Assembly (NCBI GenBank): GCA_028274465.1
Contig: CM051455.1
Coordinates: forward strand, 110,172,261-110,236,260
Direction of reading: 5' to 3'
Length of the DNA: 64,000 nucleotides
From: Plantago ovata
Taxonomy: Eukaryota; Streptophyta; Magnoliopsida; Lamiales; Plantaginaceae
Below the pieces are notes generated by a model. It worked only from the letters and a program-made list of their open reading frames with translations. It was not told where the DNA came from and searched no databases. Positions 20,388-31,665 of the stretch are shown here, piece by piece; the first letter of the stretch is position 1, and the number at the start of each line of letters is the position of its first letter. The position numbers and the translations under genes were made by a program.

Positions 20388-21789
20388 TGGTGATGTCGTT
20401 TTTCACCAATTAAATTTGTTTAATAGCCAAAGAACACTTATCACTACACAAACTAGAGTGCAATGGCAAGTTGTCCCCGAGTGTCGTTCTCTCGGGACCT
20501 AACGTGGCTTTGTTTGTGGTTTTTGCTAGTTATTTTAGACAACGTGTTCAAGTGTTTATAGAATTGTTTTCTTAGAACAAAGCAACGAGAAATCAGATTG
20601 TTGTAATCAAGTTTGGAAAACGGTTGGTGGTAGAAATCAAATACACATGCATGGGTTACGAATATGCTCACAAGTTCAGTGCGTAAAACCTTCGATCAAG
20701 TCTGCTAAGCAACTCGTCTAGGTAACTTTCAAGACACACATCATAAAAGACCACTATCAATACTTTAGAGGTGCTTGTCACTAACACCATTTATCTAGCA
20801 TGCTGCAAATCTCTAACATACAATCTTATAGCTTTCATTGACCAAGAGTTTGTCACTATACTCAATTCGAATATATTTTATAGGCAACTAAGAATCATAT
20901 GAAGGAATTTGCAGCAAGATTGAATCACAATCTCATGTAAGCATAAACATAACCCATAGCATGCATATTCTACATTCTACAGCCAACATAAAGGATTTAG
21001 CTACTCATATTCATCAACATAGACATCAAATCATATGAATTGTAAATAGAATACATCAAATCAAACTACTAGACAAGAGATAATGATACAATGTTACCAC
21101 CAAGCTGTCACTAATCGGTGGGTATTGATGAAAACCTCTCCGTAGATGAAACAATGGATGCAATCCTATGCCAAAACCTTTAATCCAATCTAAAATACAA
21201 TGTAATCTGAGTTTTCTCTGAGTTTTGGGGCTTAGGATCTCTCCAAAACGAAGCCAATGTTCAAAAGTATCTAAAAAGTAATTGAAAATCATATTTAAGA
21301 AGGAAAATCTGAAAACGTAACCGCTGTCAAGCGGACCGCTTGGAGAGGCCAAGCGGAGCGCTTGGCAAGCGAAGCGCTTGGGCCCTCCAAGCGCTTCGCT
21401 TGGCTGCTGTGCCAAAACTCCTAGAAAATGAAGCGGAGCGCTTCACTATTCCAGGCGCTTAGCTTGGCTCCTGGGCAGATTTTTGTCTTCCAACTCAATC
21501 TTTTTGCCCTCGTACGGCCCTCGGGTGCCTTGGACTCATCCTTCTGAATGCTTATTGATGCTCAAACACTCACGAACAAGCCGTGGAGATCAAGGAACTT
21601 CAACGGGGCCATTTTCTATCAAAAAAGCTCGTTTTTAGCTCCAAAAATGCCATTTCGTTCCTAAGTGCTTGGAAATGCAGAAAACAATAAACGTGACACT
21701 ATTCTACAAAACTAACCAAAAAACAAGGCTAAAAGATAGCAAAAGAAGGTAAAAAAGACAAGATGAACGCGTCAAAAATACGTTCATCA
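20388..21789 (-). mobile_element. 3' LTR of Athila-like element X
   Basis: A 1,402-bp LTR, read on minus from TGATGAACGTATTTTTGACG (21789) to CGACATCACCA (20388). The PPT GGTTTGGGGAGTT (plus 21790-21802) precedes it in element orientation. It is nearly identical to the 5' LTR at 25705-27084, apart from point changes and an indel of about 20 bp inside the AAGCGNNNCGCTT palindrome cluster (about 21330-21478). This implies a recent insertion. Confidence 0.95.
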
Positions 21790-23786
21790 AACTCCCCAAA
21801 CCATACCTTTGCTTGTCCTCAAGCAACAAACTATCCTAAATGCAACACAAAAGGAGTCTCATGCCAAGTAAAGTGAACTAATCTATTGAATCTTCCAAAT
21901 GCTTATGAACAAAACCAAATGAGCATGACATGCAAGTAGGTTGAAGAATGCCTCGATTGCGAATACACACATTCTCATGTGCACTTGGTTAAACAAAGGA
22001 GTCTCTCGTAACATCTTCTACCTGGACCTGGTCAGTGACGACACAATGATGCATGTTATCATACTACAATTGCCCCGTGCCTATGAAACCGAGGGCTTAC
22101 TACTGTTCACCAAGCGAGACTTTTCCTCAAGAGAGGCCGAACCAATACTGGCTCTCATCAAACGAAGGAGGGTTCCCTTAGAAAGATAACACTCCCCTAT
22201 TCTACCCAGACTATCAAGAATGAGCCTCTTTCAACCACTTCTTGAATAGCAAGACGAGGGTGGTCAAGAATAGGCCTTGGACAAAGGCGACACGAAACGA
22301 AAGATAGAATTTACAACTCGATAACTTCACAATAACAAATATTTACATGACACATGACACTTTACTAGACTGTTTTTTGGCTTGCAACGACCCTTCTTTT
22401 GCTTTTTGGGTCTTATTCTTTATTTCCCCTTTTTTTTAATTTCTTTTTCTTTTCTTTTTCTCTTTCTCTCTCTTTTTTTTTTTTATTTATATATAGGGGC
22501 AAGCAGCAGTACTAGATGTCAAAAACCTCCCCAAACCTATTCGAGAGAATAGGTTTGAGCACAAAGACGAAAAGAAAAAGGGAAAAACTTTTTACAAAGA
22601 CACCTCCCCAAACCTATTCGAGAGAATAGGTTGGGACACAAAACAAAAGAAAAATAAAGCTAAGAAAAATCTACAACGACTCAAGACGAAAGACAAGATC
22701 AATAAGGCAACCCCCTCCCCAAACCTATTCGATAGAATAGGTTTAATACAAGGAATCACACACCTCACACTACCTCCTTCCTAGGCATTTGGCAATCTCT
22801 AATAGAGGTGAATAACTTGTCGCCTCTTACGTACATAATTACACGGGTTACAACCATAGATTCTAACATGCATCATTTTATATGGCCATCGTGAACCGCA
22901 GTAGAAGAAACACCACTCGAGGTGATGTCGAGACTACTAAGCTTAACTAGTGCACAAGTGAATGTGACAAACCAAGCGAGACAAGCCTCAAACTACTTGC
23001 AAAGTGATGCAACATATGATAATGGTCATAAGCACTTAGTCTACACAATAGAAAAGTTCGAAAAAACTTGGCAATAGACTCCACACAACAACGTGCAACA
23101 ACTAATCTATGGATGATATGCATGCAAAAATTTGAAAAAACACGACAAATCACATGAACTTGAGTAAAATCAGGCATGTACGAACCACACAAGCATATAG
23201 TACTGAAAATTCAATACCCCTTCCCCAAACCTAAACTTTTGCTCGTCCTCGAGCAAAGAAAAGTTGAATGAAAAGGAAAAATTGGATTGAAAGTACACTT
23301 CCCTGAGATAAATGTTCGTGTCCAATCTCCTATATATGAGTAGTACCTGAAAGGACTAAAGAAACATGTGAAAATGGGTGCACAAAGGTGAGAAGAATGG
23401 AAAAAACGAGGAAAATCTGGGTACAGGGTCCAGGCGGACCGCTTGGTGGGAGCCAAGCGGTCCGCTTGTCAAGCGGAGCGCTTGGGAGGCTCTAGGCGCT
23501 CCACTTGAAATTTCAGTAAACTTTTTGATTTACTGAAGATTCAAGCGGACCGCTTGGCCCTTCCAAGCGCTTCGCTTGGCTCTGTTTCCAGATTTTCGAT
23601 GTTTTCTCCTATCTTAATCACCTAAGGCACCAAGACAAACACTATACTAAACGAATCACGACAAAAGGCACACAGGCCACAACTACAAACACAAAGAAAG
23701 CTAACTAAATGCAAAACACTTACCACCTCGGGTTGCCTCCCGAGAAGCGCCTTTGTTTACACGTCGTTGGCTCGACTCTTCAAGGC
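21790..23786 (-). mobile_element. 2-kb non-coding 3' internal region of X
   Basis: Where RT, RNase H and integrase would be expected there is only non-coding sequence. In plus coordinates it holds: true PPT 21790-21802; hairpin GCTTGTCCTCAAGC 21811-21824; a T/C-rich tract (about 22425-22490); three AACCTATTCGAGAGAATAGGTT-type hairpins (22533-22556, 22611-22632, 22721-22744), each adjoining CTCCCCAAA; a further CCCCAAACC plus hairpin at 23222-23254; and an AAGCG palindrome cluster (about 23424-23580). A block around 22130-22175 is shared with the A3 element. Confidence 0.85.
22526..22744 (-). repeat. three hairpin plus PPT-like units in X
   Basis: Units near 22526-22556, 22603-22632 and 22713-22744. 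On the minus strand each is a 9-10-bp stem hairpin (AACCTATTC...GAATAGGTT) immediately followed by TTTGGGGAGG, a near copy of the true PPT. Confidence 0.88.
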
Positions 23787-24395
23787 TCAATTGGGGTTGA
23801 ATTCATATTGGGTACTAGACTTCCCCATCAATGCCCTCTTTAATCGGTGAAATCCCTGCACATTTGAATGAAGGAATAGAGGACCAAAGTATCCTATAAG
23901 TTTGTTAGTGCAAGTCTTCTCAACACATGAATTAACAATGACTCGCAACATGTGTCGCTTGCCATCTACCTCAAAACTACATGTACGACGGTACATGTCA
24001 ATCACCATGTGCACCTTATTGATGAAGGCTCTTCCCAACAGGACCACATCCTTAAGATTGGCTTCCGAAGTCGGCATAACTATGAAGCTCGTCTTCACCT
24101 CAACACCGGCAACTCTAATAACCAAGTCTTCGAGAACTCCCAAAGGTCTCCTCATAGACTCATCAACAAGTTGAACCATAGCTTTCATAGGCTTCAAACC
24201 AGTCAACCGGGATTCTTCATACACATTCATCGGCAAGACATTGACTCCAGCTCCTGTGTCCAACATAGCCAATATACCATCCTTCGTGCCAAGACCGATT
24301 TCCACATCGAAGCTCTCAAGTGCGGGTACTTCCACCATCTCATCCTCAGACGATGAGCTTTCTTCTTCAATATGTGAAGCTTCTTCCTCAACCAT
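23787..24395 (-). CDS. Athila-type aspartic protease (pro) of X
   Basis: The retropepsin that cuts the element polyprotein. Residues LAMLDTGAGVNVLP (near residue 45) give the D-T-G-A catalytic triad and the hydrophobic flank. A second conserved part, DVVLLGRAFI near 115, matches the flap and end of the Athila protease. The N-terminus is acidic and Ser-rich. It is in the same frame as gag (24411-25253), separated only by a TAG at 24411-24413 and five codons. Translation may therefore depend on read-through, or the TAG may be a simple mutation. No RT follows: the frame ends after the protease with a stop and non-coding sequence. Confidence 0.9.
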   Translation of the reverse strand: MVEEEASHIEEESSSSEDEMVEVPALESFDVEIGLGTKDGILAMLDTGAGVNVLPMNVYEESRLTGLKPMKAMVQLVDESMRRPLGVLEDLVIRVAGVEVKTSFIVMPTSEANLKDVVLLGRAFINKVHMVIDMYRRTCSFEVDGKRHMLRVIVNSCVEKTCTNKLIGYFGPLFLHSNVQGFHRLKRALMGKSSTQYEFNPN

Positions 24396-24410
24396 AGAGG
24401 GCTTAGGCTC

Positions 24411-25253
24411 CTAATTAGCAACGCAAGGCTCAGAGATTTTCTTGCTACTTGGAACCTCTACTCGTGCTCCTTCTCTTGTGACCGTGATCTCAATTGGAAT
24501 ATTAGTCACCACCGTGATGGCCATAGCTCTCTCGGTATTACCCAAAAGCTTTTCTTGCTCAGGACTAGCTCCTCTATCAATGAGCTCTTGCAACTTCCTG
24601 TTAAGAGAAGAAGTACTAGCCTCCAAGTTCTCAAACCGCTTCTCGTTCATAGCCTGATTCTTGTAATAAGATTCCATAAACTTGTCGGTCTTTTCTACCA
24701 AGCTTTGCACCATGGCGACCAAAGAGGATGGACCATATCCGGGTACCCCATAGTTTACCTCAGCATGTTGACGTTGACAGGCGAATCCTTGCTCATAGTC
24801 ATCACCACGACCCACTTTCTCTTCAAAAGCCGTTGTGGGTTCTTCTCTAGGTTTTTTTGAATGAATCTTGGCTCTTATATTCCGGTTCTGAGAATTCCGG
24901 TACATTATATCCAACTTAGCTTGAGCTTGACTCGGAAACAACTCTCCCGTGCTTCCTCCACAAATGCTATCCACTTGTGCTTGAACACCAGGATGCAAAC
25001 CATTATAGAAGAATTGGATGAGATGACCTCCATCGAAGCCGTGATGTGGGCACCGATATTGCAACCCCTTAAACCGATCATAAGTCTCATGGAAAGCTTC
25101 ATCATACTTCTGCTCAAAAGTGCTGATTTGTCTCTTCATAACCATAGTCTTGGAAGCGGGATAATACCGATCCATAAATTTTTCAAACACTTGAGCCCAT
25201 GTGGTCAAAGATCCAGCTTCTAAGGATCTCAACCAAGCCTTCGCTCTCCCCAA
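24411..25253 (-). CDS. gag: Athila-type gag of X, main part
   Basis: Structural particle protein. It contains a retrotransposon gag domain: GRAKAWLRSLEAGSLTTWAQ at the start, then FEKFMDRYYPASKT, FHETYDRFKGLQYRCPHHG and FFYNGLHPGVQAQVD, all typical of the Athila gag. No CCHC zinc knuckle was seen. The C-terminal half is rich in charged and polar residues, with a short helical region around KFMESYYKNQAMNEKRFENLE. The frame is offset from the N-terminal part at 25183-25509, which shows a single-base frameshift near 25255-25265. It ends at a TAG followed in frame by the protease. Confidence 0.9.
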   Translation of the reverse strand: MGRAKAWLRSLEAGSLTTWAQVFEKFMDRYYPASKTMVMKRQISTFEQKYDEAFHETYDRFKGLQYRCPHHGFDGGHLIQFFYNGLHPGVQAQVDSICGGSTGELFPSQAQAKLDIMYRNSQNRNIRAKIHSKKPREEPTTAFEEKVGRGDDYEQGFACQRQHAEVNYGVPGYGPSSLVAMVQSLVEKTDKFMESYYKNQAMNEKRFENLEASTSSLNRKLQELIDRGASPEQEKLLGNTERAMAITVVTNIPIEITVTREGARVEVPSSKKISEPCVAN

Positions 25254-25509
25254 CTCCCATAGCGAAAACCTTCATCCGCAAATCATCATCAGTAATTCCA
25301 TCATCCGGTCTAGGCAAGTAGAGCACGAAATTCTCTAAGTCATTCAAATACTCAATGACGTCCTCATTGTCCATGCCATAGAACTTGGGTAATTGCCGGA
25401 ACACGTGTCCTTTAAGCTCCAGATTCCTCGTTGCATCATTGAGAACAATAGCTGGACCACTAGGCCCAACCGTAACTTTTGAGAGTAACTTCAGTGGTCG
25501 CTCAGCCAT
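25183..25509 (-). pseudogene. Athila-type gag of X, N-terminal part (frame-shifted)
   Basis: ATG at 25509, 174 nt after the PBS in element orientation. It encodes the beginning of the gag, including LKGHVFRQLPKFYGMDNEDV, a typical Athila segment before the capsid-like domain. After FAMG the frame departs from family sequence, while the other frame reads SLWELGRAKAWL. A one-base indel therefore separates it from the main gag frame. Confidence 0.85.
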
Positions 25510-25683
25510 CTCGCCTGAAATCTAGTGCAATCAACACAACACTCATACAAGAATTAGTTCCCGTTAGTGAAACAAAACCAGAACACATAGAATTAAGCAC
25601 AAAGAAATAGGGGGAAAGAAATGGGGTGAGAAAGTGATGTTGGCTGAAAAACCAAAACAAAAACACCAACCAAAGGAGTTAAG

Positions 25684-25701
25684 TCCCCGGCAACGGCGCC
25701 A
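25684..25701 (-). promoter_or_regulatory. primer-binding site, tRNA-Asp type (X)
   Basis: The minus strand reads TGGCGCCGTTGCCGGGGA, complementary to the 3' end of tRNA-Asp, 3 nt from the 5' LTR. Confidence 0.95.
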
Positions 25702-25704
25702 AAT

Positions 25705-27084
25705 TGATGATGTCGTTTTTCACCAATTAAATTTGTTTAATAGCCAAAGAACACTTATCACTACACAAACTAGAGTGCAATGGCAAGTTGTCCCCGAATG
25801 TCGTTCTCTCGGGACCTAACGTGGCTTTGTTTGTGGTTTTTGCTAGTTATTTCAGACAACGTGTTCAAGTGTTTATAGAATTGTTTTCTTAGAACAAAGC
25901 AACGAGAAATCAGATTGTTGTAATCAAGTTTGGAAAACGGCTGGTGGTAGAAATCAAATACACATGCATGGGTTACGAATATGCTCACAAGTTCAGTGCG
26001 TAAAACCTTCGATCAAGTCTGCTAAGCAACTCGTCTATGTAACTTTCAAGACACACATCATAAAAGACCACTATCAATACTTTAGAGGTGCTTGTCACTA
26101 ACACCATTTATCTAGCATGCTGAAAATCTCTAACATACAATCTTATAGCTTTCATTGACCAAGAGTTTGTCACTATACTCAATTCGAATATATTTTATAG
26201 GCAACTAAGAATCATATGAAGGAATTTGCAGCAAGATTGAATCACAATCTCATGTAAGCATAAACATAACCCATAGCATGCATATTCTACATTCTACCAC
26301 CAACACAAAGGATTTAGCTACTCATATTCATCAACATAGACATCAAATCATATGAATTGTAAATAGAATACATCAAATCAAACTACTAGACAAGAGATAA
26401 TGATACAATGTTACCATCAAGCTGTCACTAATCGGTGGGTATTGATGAAAACCTCTCCGTAGATGAAACAATGGATGCAATCCTATGCCAAAACCTTTAA
26501 TCCAATCTAAAATACAATGTAATCTGAGTTTTCTCTGAGTTTTGGGGCTTAGGAGCTCTCCAAAACGAAGCCAATGTTCAAAAGTATCTAAAAAGTAACT
26601 GAAAATCAGATTTAAGAAGGAAAATTCGAAAACGTAACCGCTGCCAAGCGGACCGCTTGGAGAGGCCAAGCGAAGCGCTTGCCTAAGCGCTTCGCTTGGC
26701 TGCTGTGCCAAAACTCCTGGAAAATGAAGCGGAGCGCTTCACTATTCCAGGCGCTTAGCTTGGCTCCTGGGCAGATTTTTGTCTTCCAACTCAATCTTTT
26801 TGCCCTCGTACGGCCCTCGGGTGCCTTGGACTCATCCTTCTCAATGCTTATTGATGCTCAAACACTCACGAACAAGCCGTGGAGATCAAGGAACTTCAAC
26901 GGGGCCATTTTCTATCAAAAAAGCTCGTTTTTAGCTCCAAAAACGCCATTTCGTTCCTAAGTGCCTGAAAATGCAGAAAACAATAAACGTGATACTATTC
27001 TACAAAACAAACCAAAAAACAAGGCTAAAAGATAGCAAAAGAAGGTAAAAAGACAAGATGAACGCGTCAAAAATACGTTCATCA
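25705..27084 (-). mobile_element. 5' LTR of Athila-like element X
   Basis: A 1,380-bp LTR, the partner of 20388-21789, next to the PBS. It ends ...CGTTCATCA at 27084 and is followed by the TSD GTTAT (27085-27089). It has the same AAGCGNNNCGCTT palindrome cluster (about 26640-26768), shorter by about 20 bp than in the other LTR. Confidence 0.95.
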
Positions 27085-28588
27085 GTTATGGCATAAACGA
27101 ACAAGTCATCTAAACTTCAAGACGCTGAATAAGCTGTCTAAAAAGGCACTTGTAGTTGGATTACCTAGGGTTACTTTTAAGAAGGATGGTGTTTGCAATG
27201 CGTGTCAGCAAGGAAAGCAAACCAAATCTTCTTTCAAGAACAAGGCAGTACCGTCAACTACAAAACCTTTACAACTCTTGCACATGGACTTGTTTGAATC
27301 GTCTTCAACAAGCTATGCTGGTAAGAAGTATGGTCTAGTCGTGGTAGATGACTATTCAAGATTCACTTGGGTAGTATTCATCAAGCACAAATCTGAAACC
27401 AGGACTGAAATACCTAACTTGCTTAATAAGCTTGAAGTCATGAAAAATGACAAGGTAAAAGTCATAAGGACAGACCATGGTACTGAGTTTGTAAACCAGT
27501 ACATAACTGAATATTGTACCTCAAAAGGTATACAATATCAGTTATCCTCAGTAAGAACACCACAGCAAAATGGTGTTGTTGAACGGAAGAATCGTACCCT
27601 GAAAGAAGCCGCAAGAACAATGCTTGCTGACACTGAAATAAATGAGGCTTATTGGGTTGAAGCGATTAATACCGCCTGCTATACTCAAAACAGATGTTTG
27701 ATTAATAAGGAATACAACAAAACTCCTTATGAATTGTTTGTTGGAAGACCTCCAAACATCACTCATCTAAGAGTATTTGGTTGCAAGTGTTTCGTTCTTA
27801 ATAATGGTAGAGAATACCTAAGAACATTTCAACCAAAGGCAGACGAAGCGATATTTCTTGGCTACTCCTTGCATAGTAAAGCTTATAGAGTTTACAACAA
27901 AAAGGCACAAAAGATTGAAGAATCAGTGCATGTTGTATTCTACGAAAAGTCACAAGGTGTGCCTGTTGAAGAAAAAATATCAGAATGTATGAAAAAGCTA
28001 ATCATACATGAGCAAAGAACTGAATCTGATGCTAGGCAAATCAAGTCAACTGAACTAAATGATGATTCTGACAATGACTCTCCTCCTCCTAGTCATGACA
28101 AGATAAATATAGTTCACGACAAAGAATTTCCAGCAAAAGACGCGGTTGCTCCGGAAGTTGCTGAAATTACGCAATCTCCACTTCCTGCTGATGAAATACC
28201 TCAATCTAGCAATGTTGAACAAGCAGTTGCTGATGAACAAATCTCAGCAGAGACACAAATTCCCAGTAGTACTGAACAAGTACATACTGAAGAGTCACAT
28301 GCTGATGAGCAAACATATCCTGATCCAACAAACAGAAAACCTGTTATTAAATGGATTAGAGATCATCCCTCTACGGATATGATTGGCGACATTAATAAAC
28401 GCCAAGTGACAAGATCCAAAGCTACTCATGGACTTGCTGAAGAAGCAACTGTCGTAGAAGTAGAATCATTGTTCTCTTGCTTTGTGTCAGAAATTGAACC
28501 TAAAACCATAGACGAAGCTTTAAAGCATTCTGAACGGATAAAGGCAATGCAAGAAGAACTGGATCAATTTGAAAGAAACAAAGTCTGA
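27085..28588 (+). pseudogene. Sirevirus integrase of C1 (after X)
   Basis: The frame resumes from the insertion point with the zinc-binding region (WHKRTSHLNF then CNACQQGKQ: H..H and C..C). The catalytic core then starts HMDLFESSS and continues VVVDDYSRF, RTDHGTEF and TPQQNGVVERKNRTL, giving the D-D-E set. A GKT-like C-terminal and a long acidic linker rich in Glu, Ser and Pro (about 27980-28470) follow. The frame stops at 28586-28588 with TGA where C3 has TGG (Trp). It is otherwise open for about 500 codons, so this copy is only lightly damaged. Confidence 0.92.
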
Positions 28589-29174
28589 AAACTTGTGCCA
28601 CTTGCTGAAGACAAGAAAGCTATTGGTACAAAGTGGGTGTTCAGAAACAAGTTGAGCGAGTCTGGTGAAGTAACAAGAAATAAAGCACGTTTAGTTGCTC
28701 AAGGTTAATGTCAGACTGAAGGATTGGACTATGATGAGTCTTATGCACCAGTTGCAAGATTGGATGCAATTAGGCTTTCTTGGCCTTTGCTGCTCACAAT
28801 GACTTCATTGTTTACCAAATGGATGTTAAAGTGCATTCTTAAATGGTGAACTTGCTGAAGAAGTCTACCTAGAACAACCTCCTGGCTTTGAACTTCCCTC
28901 AGAAATCAAGATGGTATACAAGCTTCAGAAAGCTGTATATGGTCTAAAGCAAGCACCAAGAGCATGGTATGATACCTTGGCTAAGTTCTTGCTGGAAAAT
29001 GGTTTCAAGAAAGGTGAAATTGACAAAACTTTATTTACCATGAACCATGATGGTAAAATACTCTTAGTTCAAATTTATGTGGATGACATAATTTTTGGAT
29101 CTAAGGACAAGCAACTTTGTGATGATTTTGCCAAACTCATGACAAATAAGTTTGAAATGAGTATGATGGAAAAA
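28589..29174 (+). pseudogene. Sirevirus reverse transcriptase of C1, cut by assembly gap
   Basis: Continues after the TGA with KWVFRNKLSESGEVTRNKARLV, then a TAA near 28707 where C3 has a Tyr codon, and small indels near 28770-28840. The open part from about 28860 contains MVYKLQKAVYGLKQAPRAWY and the active-site box IYVDDIIFGS (YVDD at 29076-29087). The domain is cut at 29174 by a run of N. Confidence 0.9.
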
Positions 29175-29274
29175 NNNNNNNNNNNNNNNNNNNNNNNNNN
29201 NNNNNNNNNNNNNNNNNNNNNNNNNNNNNNNNNNNNNNNNNNNNNNNNNNNNNNNNNNNNNNNNNNNNNNNNNN
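29175..29274. other. assembly gap (100 N) inside C1
   Basis: Exactly 100 N, the usual placeholder for a gap of unknown size. From C3, about 1 kb of pol, about 6 kb of 3' region and the start of the LTR should lie between the two sides. Confidence 0.98.
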
Positions 29275-30096
29275 ACTCTTACTGTCATTGATCCGTTCCA
29301 AGACTTAAAGCTTGAAAAAAAGCTACTTGTGAAGAAGTAGAACAAAGTCAGCTAAGAAATTAGTTAAGTGTTCTTTCTTTTGAACAAGAACAAGTCTTGA
29401 CACCAGAAACAATCAAACTTGTTTACTGCAAAGTATTCAAAGTTGTGTTTCTTAGATTACTTGTTGTAACTGAATAAGTTATAATTAAGTTATCTCACCC
29501 CAAAACTCTCTAACTGAAAATACACCCTTTCAGGCGTGATATTCAGGGGGAACTTAATCGAGCATAGTTTTGCTGATTAAAAGTACCAAGTTTGGTGGAG
29601 AACAAGGTTACGTTCTCTAGATTAGGTTGGAGACGAAGCAAGTGTGCTTTGGTTTCTGTTGAATCGCTCTAGATAGGAGATTGTAAGGAACCTCAATCAT
29701 ATCTTAGTGGATTCAGTCCTAGAAAGGACAAAGTGTATTACTTGAGAGATTACGCCACTCTCAGATACCACTATAAAAGTGTTTGTGTGATTTACTTACT
29801 GTATTTAGTTTTCAACAAATCATATCTGTCTGTACACAGTCACTCACATCACTTGCTGAAACCTTTACTTACTGAAAGAGCACTTATTGTATCAAAGACT
29901 TCCGCTCTCTGATTTTAAGTATCAGCAAACCAAGCTACTGAAAAATAACTTACGCTTGCTGAGAAAGTTAAGTACCAGCAAACTCATTACTGAAAAGTAA
30001 TAAGTACTTGCTGAGAAAGTTTTAAACGACGAAAGTTTGAAAAGACTATTCACCCCCCCCCCTCTAGTCTTTTCTTGTTGTTTAAAGGGACCAACA
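29275..30096 (+). mobile_element. Sirevirus LTR fragment (right part of the C1 3' LTR)
   Basis: Matches the C1 5' LTR from about 16590 to its end, finishing GGGACCAACA at 30096. It contains ATTCAGGGGGAACTT and the tandem hairpins. The following bases, CAAAG, do not match the 5 bp left of the C1 5' LTR (GTTTT), so it may not be the true partner. Confidence 0.9.
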
Positions 30097-30939
30097 CAAA
30101 GTTACCACCAAAGGTTGTCAATCTCCGGTGAATTTCTAAACTCACAAAGATCTAGCAAGGTGAGATCAATTGATGTTCAAATCTCTACTCCAAGCTCCAA
30201 AATCGCTAAGAAACAATGGTTCTAAGAGAAAAAATACCCAGAACAAGCTCTAGGGTTTAAGTCTGCAAATTAAATAGTGATCTAACATATGAAAATTCGC
30301 ATCCTTTACAATTATATATATAGCTATCGGAAGCTCCCCGGCGGACCGCCTGGTACGCGGCGGTCCGCCTGGAACGGGCAGCAAGTTTGCCAGTTTTTCC
30401 TCTAAGTTCGAACAGATATTCGGGGCACGTCCGAATTCGGATTGGCACGTAAGACCCACCGTTGGATAGCTCTTCGAGTTAGCTACGCGTAGGTTGCAAC
30501 CTTATCCAAATTCAGTATCGTATGAAAGACGGGTGCCCAAAATACTGAGACTAAGCAAATGGAACTTCCATATTTTACTTCAAAGGCTCCAAAATCTTCA
30601 CCCGAACTCCGAATGACCTACCGTTTCCGCCTCATACAAGATATCTCGAATCTTTCATGTTATGCTTGGCCTTGGGCACGGACTTGAGCTCCGAAACTTG
30701 GTCTTTTGGCCTTGAAACACGTCCCGGTACTCCTTGACACACCACGGGTGATCTTGTTGCACCAAAACTTCATTGTTTCGCCATGATTTAAATCCAAAAG
30801 TGCGATTTTTACCTAAAACCTGAAAATAACAAAATAAATGGAAACGCGACACTATTCTAACAAAATGCACTAAAATTCATGCAAGAGGATAGCTAAATAG
30901 GTGAAAAAGAACTAAATAAAAGTGTAAAAAACACTATCA
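30097..30939 (-). mobile_element. LTR fragment B (Athila-like family, truncated)
   Basis: A minus-strand LTR starting TGATAGTGTTTTTTACAC at 30939. It shares the U3 features of families A and X (a TAGAATAGTGTCGCG-like block), has its own palindromes GGCGGACCGCC and GGCGGTCCGCC (about 30340-30372) and a TATATATA box at 30313-30320. It is cut at 30097 by the C1 end. The right end lies in T1 RT, so it was inserted in that gene. Confidence 0.8.
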
Positions 30940-31435
30940 TAACCTGCTGTTGAATCAACCAATTGATCTATCCTTGGCAGAGGTCAGGATCTTTTGGGCA
31001 AAATTTGTTGAGCCGTGTAAAGTTATTACACATCCTCCACTTCCCTGTCCCTGGCTTCTCTACGAGCACCACATTGCAAACCCAATTTGAATATTGTACC
31101 TCCTCAATGTGTCCCGCTTTCAACAATCTCTCTACCTCCGCGGCGATAATTGCCTCTTGCTTTGGTCCAAAGTTAGTTCTCTTCTGCCTTCTGTGTGTAA
31201 TCTTTGGGTCCATGTTCAGTTTGTGTACAGCAACCAATGGATCAATCCCTATCAAGTCATTCTTGCTCCAAGCGAATACATCCGCGTTTTCTTTTAAACA
31301 CGCTATTAGCTTGTACTCAACTTCCCACTCCATCTCTGTCCCAATCCTTGTTGTTTTTTCGGGATCTCCATCTATGATTTGCACTTCCCTGATTGTCTCT
31401 TTGGGTTGTATTTTGTTTTGCTGTAAGAACCTCAT
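30940..31435 (-). pseudogene. Tat-like Ty3/gypsy reverse transcriptase N-terminus (T1)
   Basis: On minus the frame reads VFAWSKNDLIGIDPLVAVHK, then RRQKRTNFGPKQEAII and WRMCNNFTRLNKFCPKDPD. This is the start of a Tat-lineage RT (FAW...D..GIDP, FTDLNKACPKD). A frameshift follows at the CPKDP position, and the domain is cut at 30939 by LTR B before the YXDD box. It is downstream of the protease in the same orientation. Confidence 0.88.
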
Positions 31436-31665
31436 CTTTGGAGTTGGAGCGACGGGCTCCTCGGGAATAACCTTATATTTCTTCTGGTTGAATTTCTCCT
31501 TTTGGGAGCTCCTCTCTAGCCCTTCGAGCTCCTTCTCTTCTTTGGCTCTTAGTAAGTGACGGACTTATCTTTCGCTTCTTGGTGCTTCTTTTATAACAAA
31601 CATTTCCCTCTCATATCTTGACTTGCGGTCTTTTATCTCCTCTTTGGAAGTGAGTTCCTTCTTAC
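31436..31665 (-). pseudogene. T1 protease-RT linker, decayed
   Basis: Lys/Glu-rich coding remnant with stops between the T1 protease and RT. No domain is recognised. Confidence 0.5.

Larger units (their letters stand above)
20388..27084 (-). mobile_element. complete non-autonomous Athila-like element X (LTR-gag-pro-LTR)
   Basis: A 6,697-bp element with both LTRs, PBS, PPT and a perfect 5-bp TSD, GTTAT. It encodes only gag and protease; polymerase and integrase are replaced by 2 kb of structured non-coding DNA. It interrupts C1 integrase. Mobilisation would need proteins from an autonomous Athila relative, which is an inference from the missing domains. Confidence 0.93.

Noticed and set aside
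21330-21478. CRISPR-like array from the short palindromic repeats
   Set aside because: No constant repeat length or unique spacers; located in an LTR of a plant retrotransposon.
23902-25223. Plus-strand frames opposite gag-pro of X
   Set aside because: Antisense shadows of well-supported minus-strand gag and protease frames.
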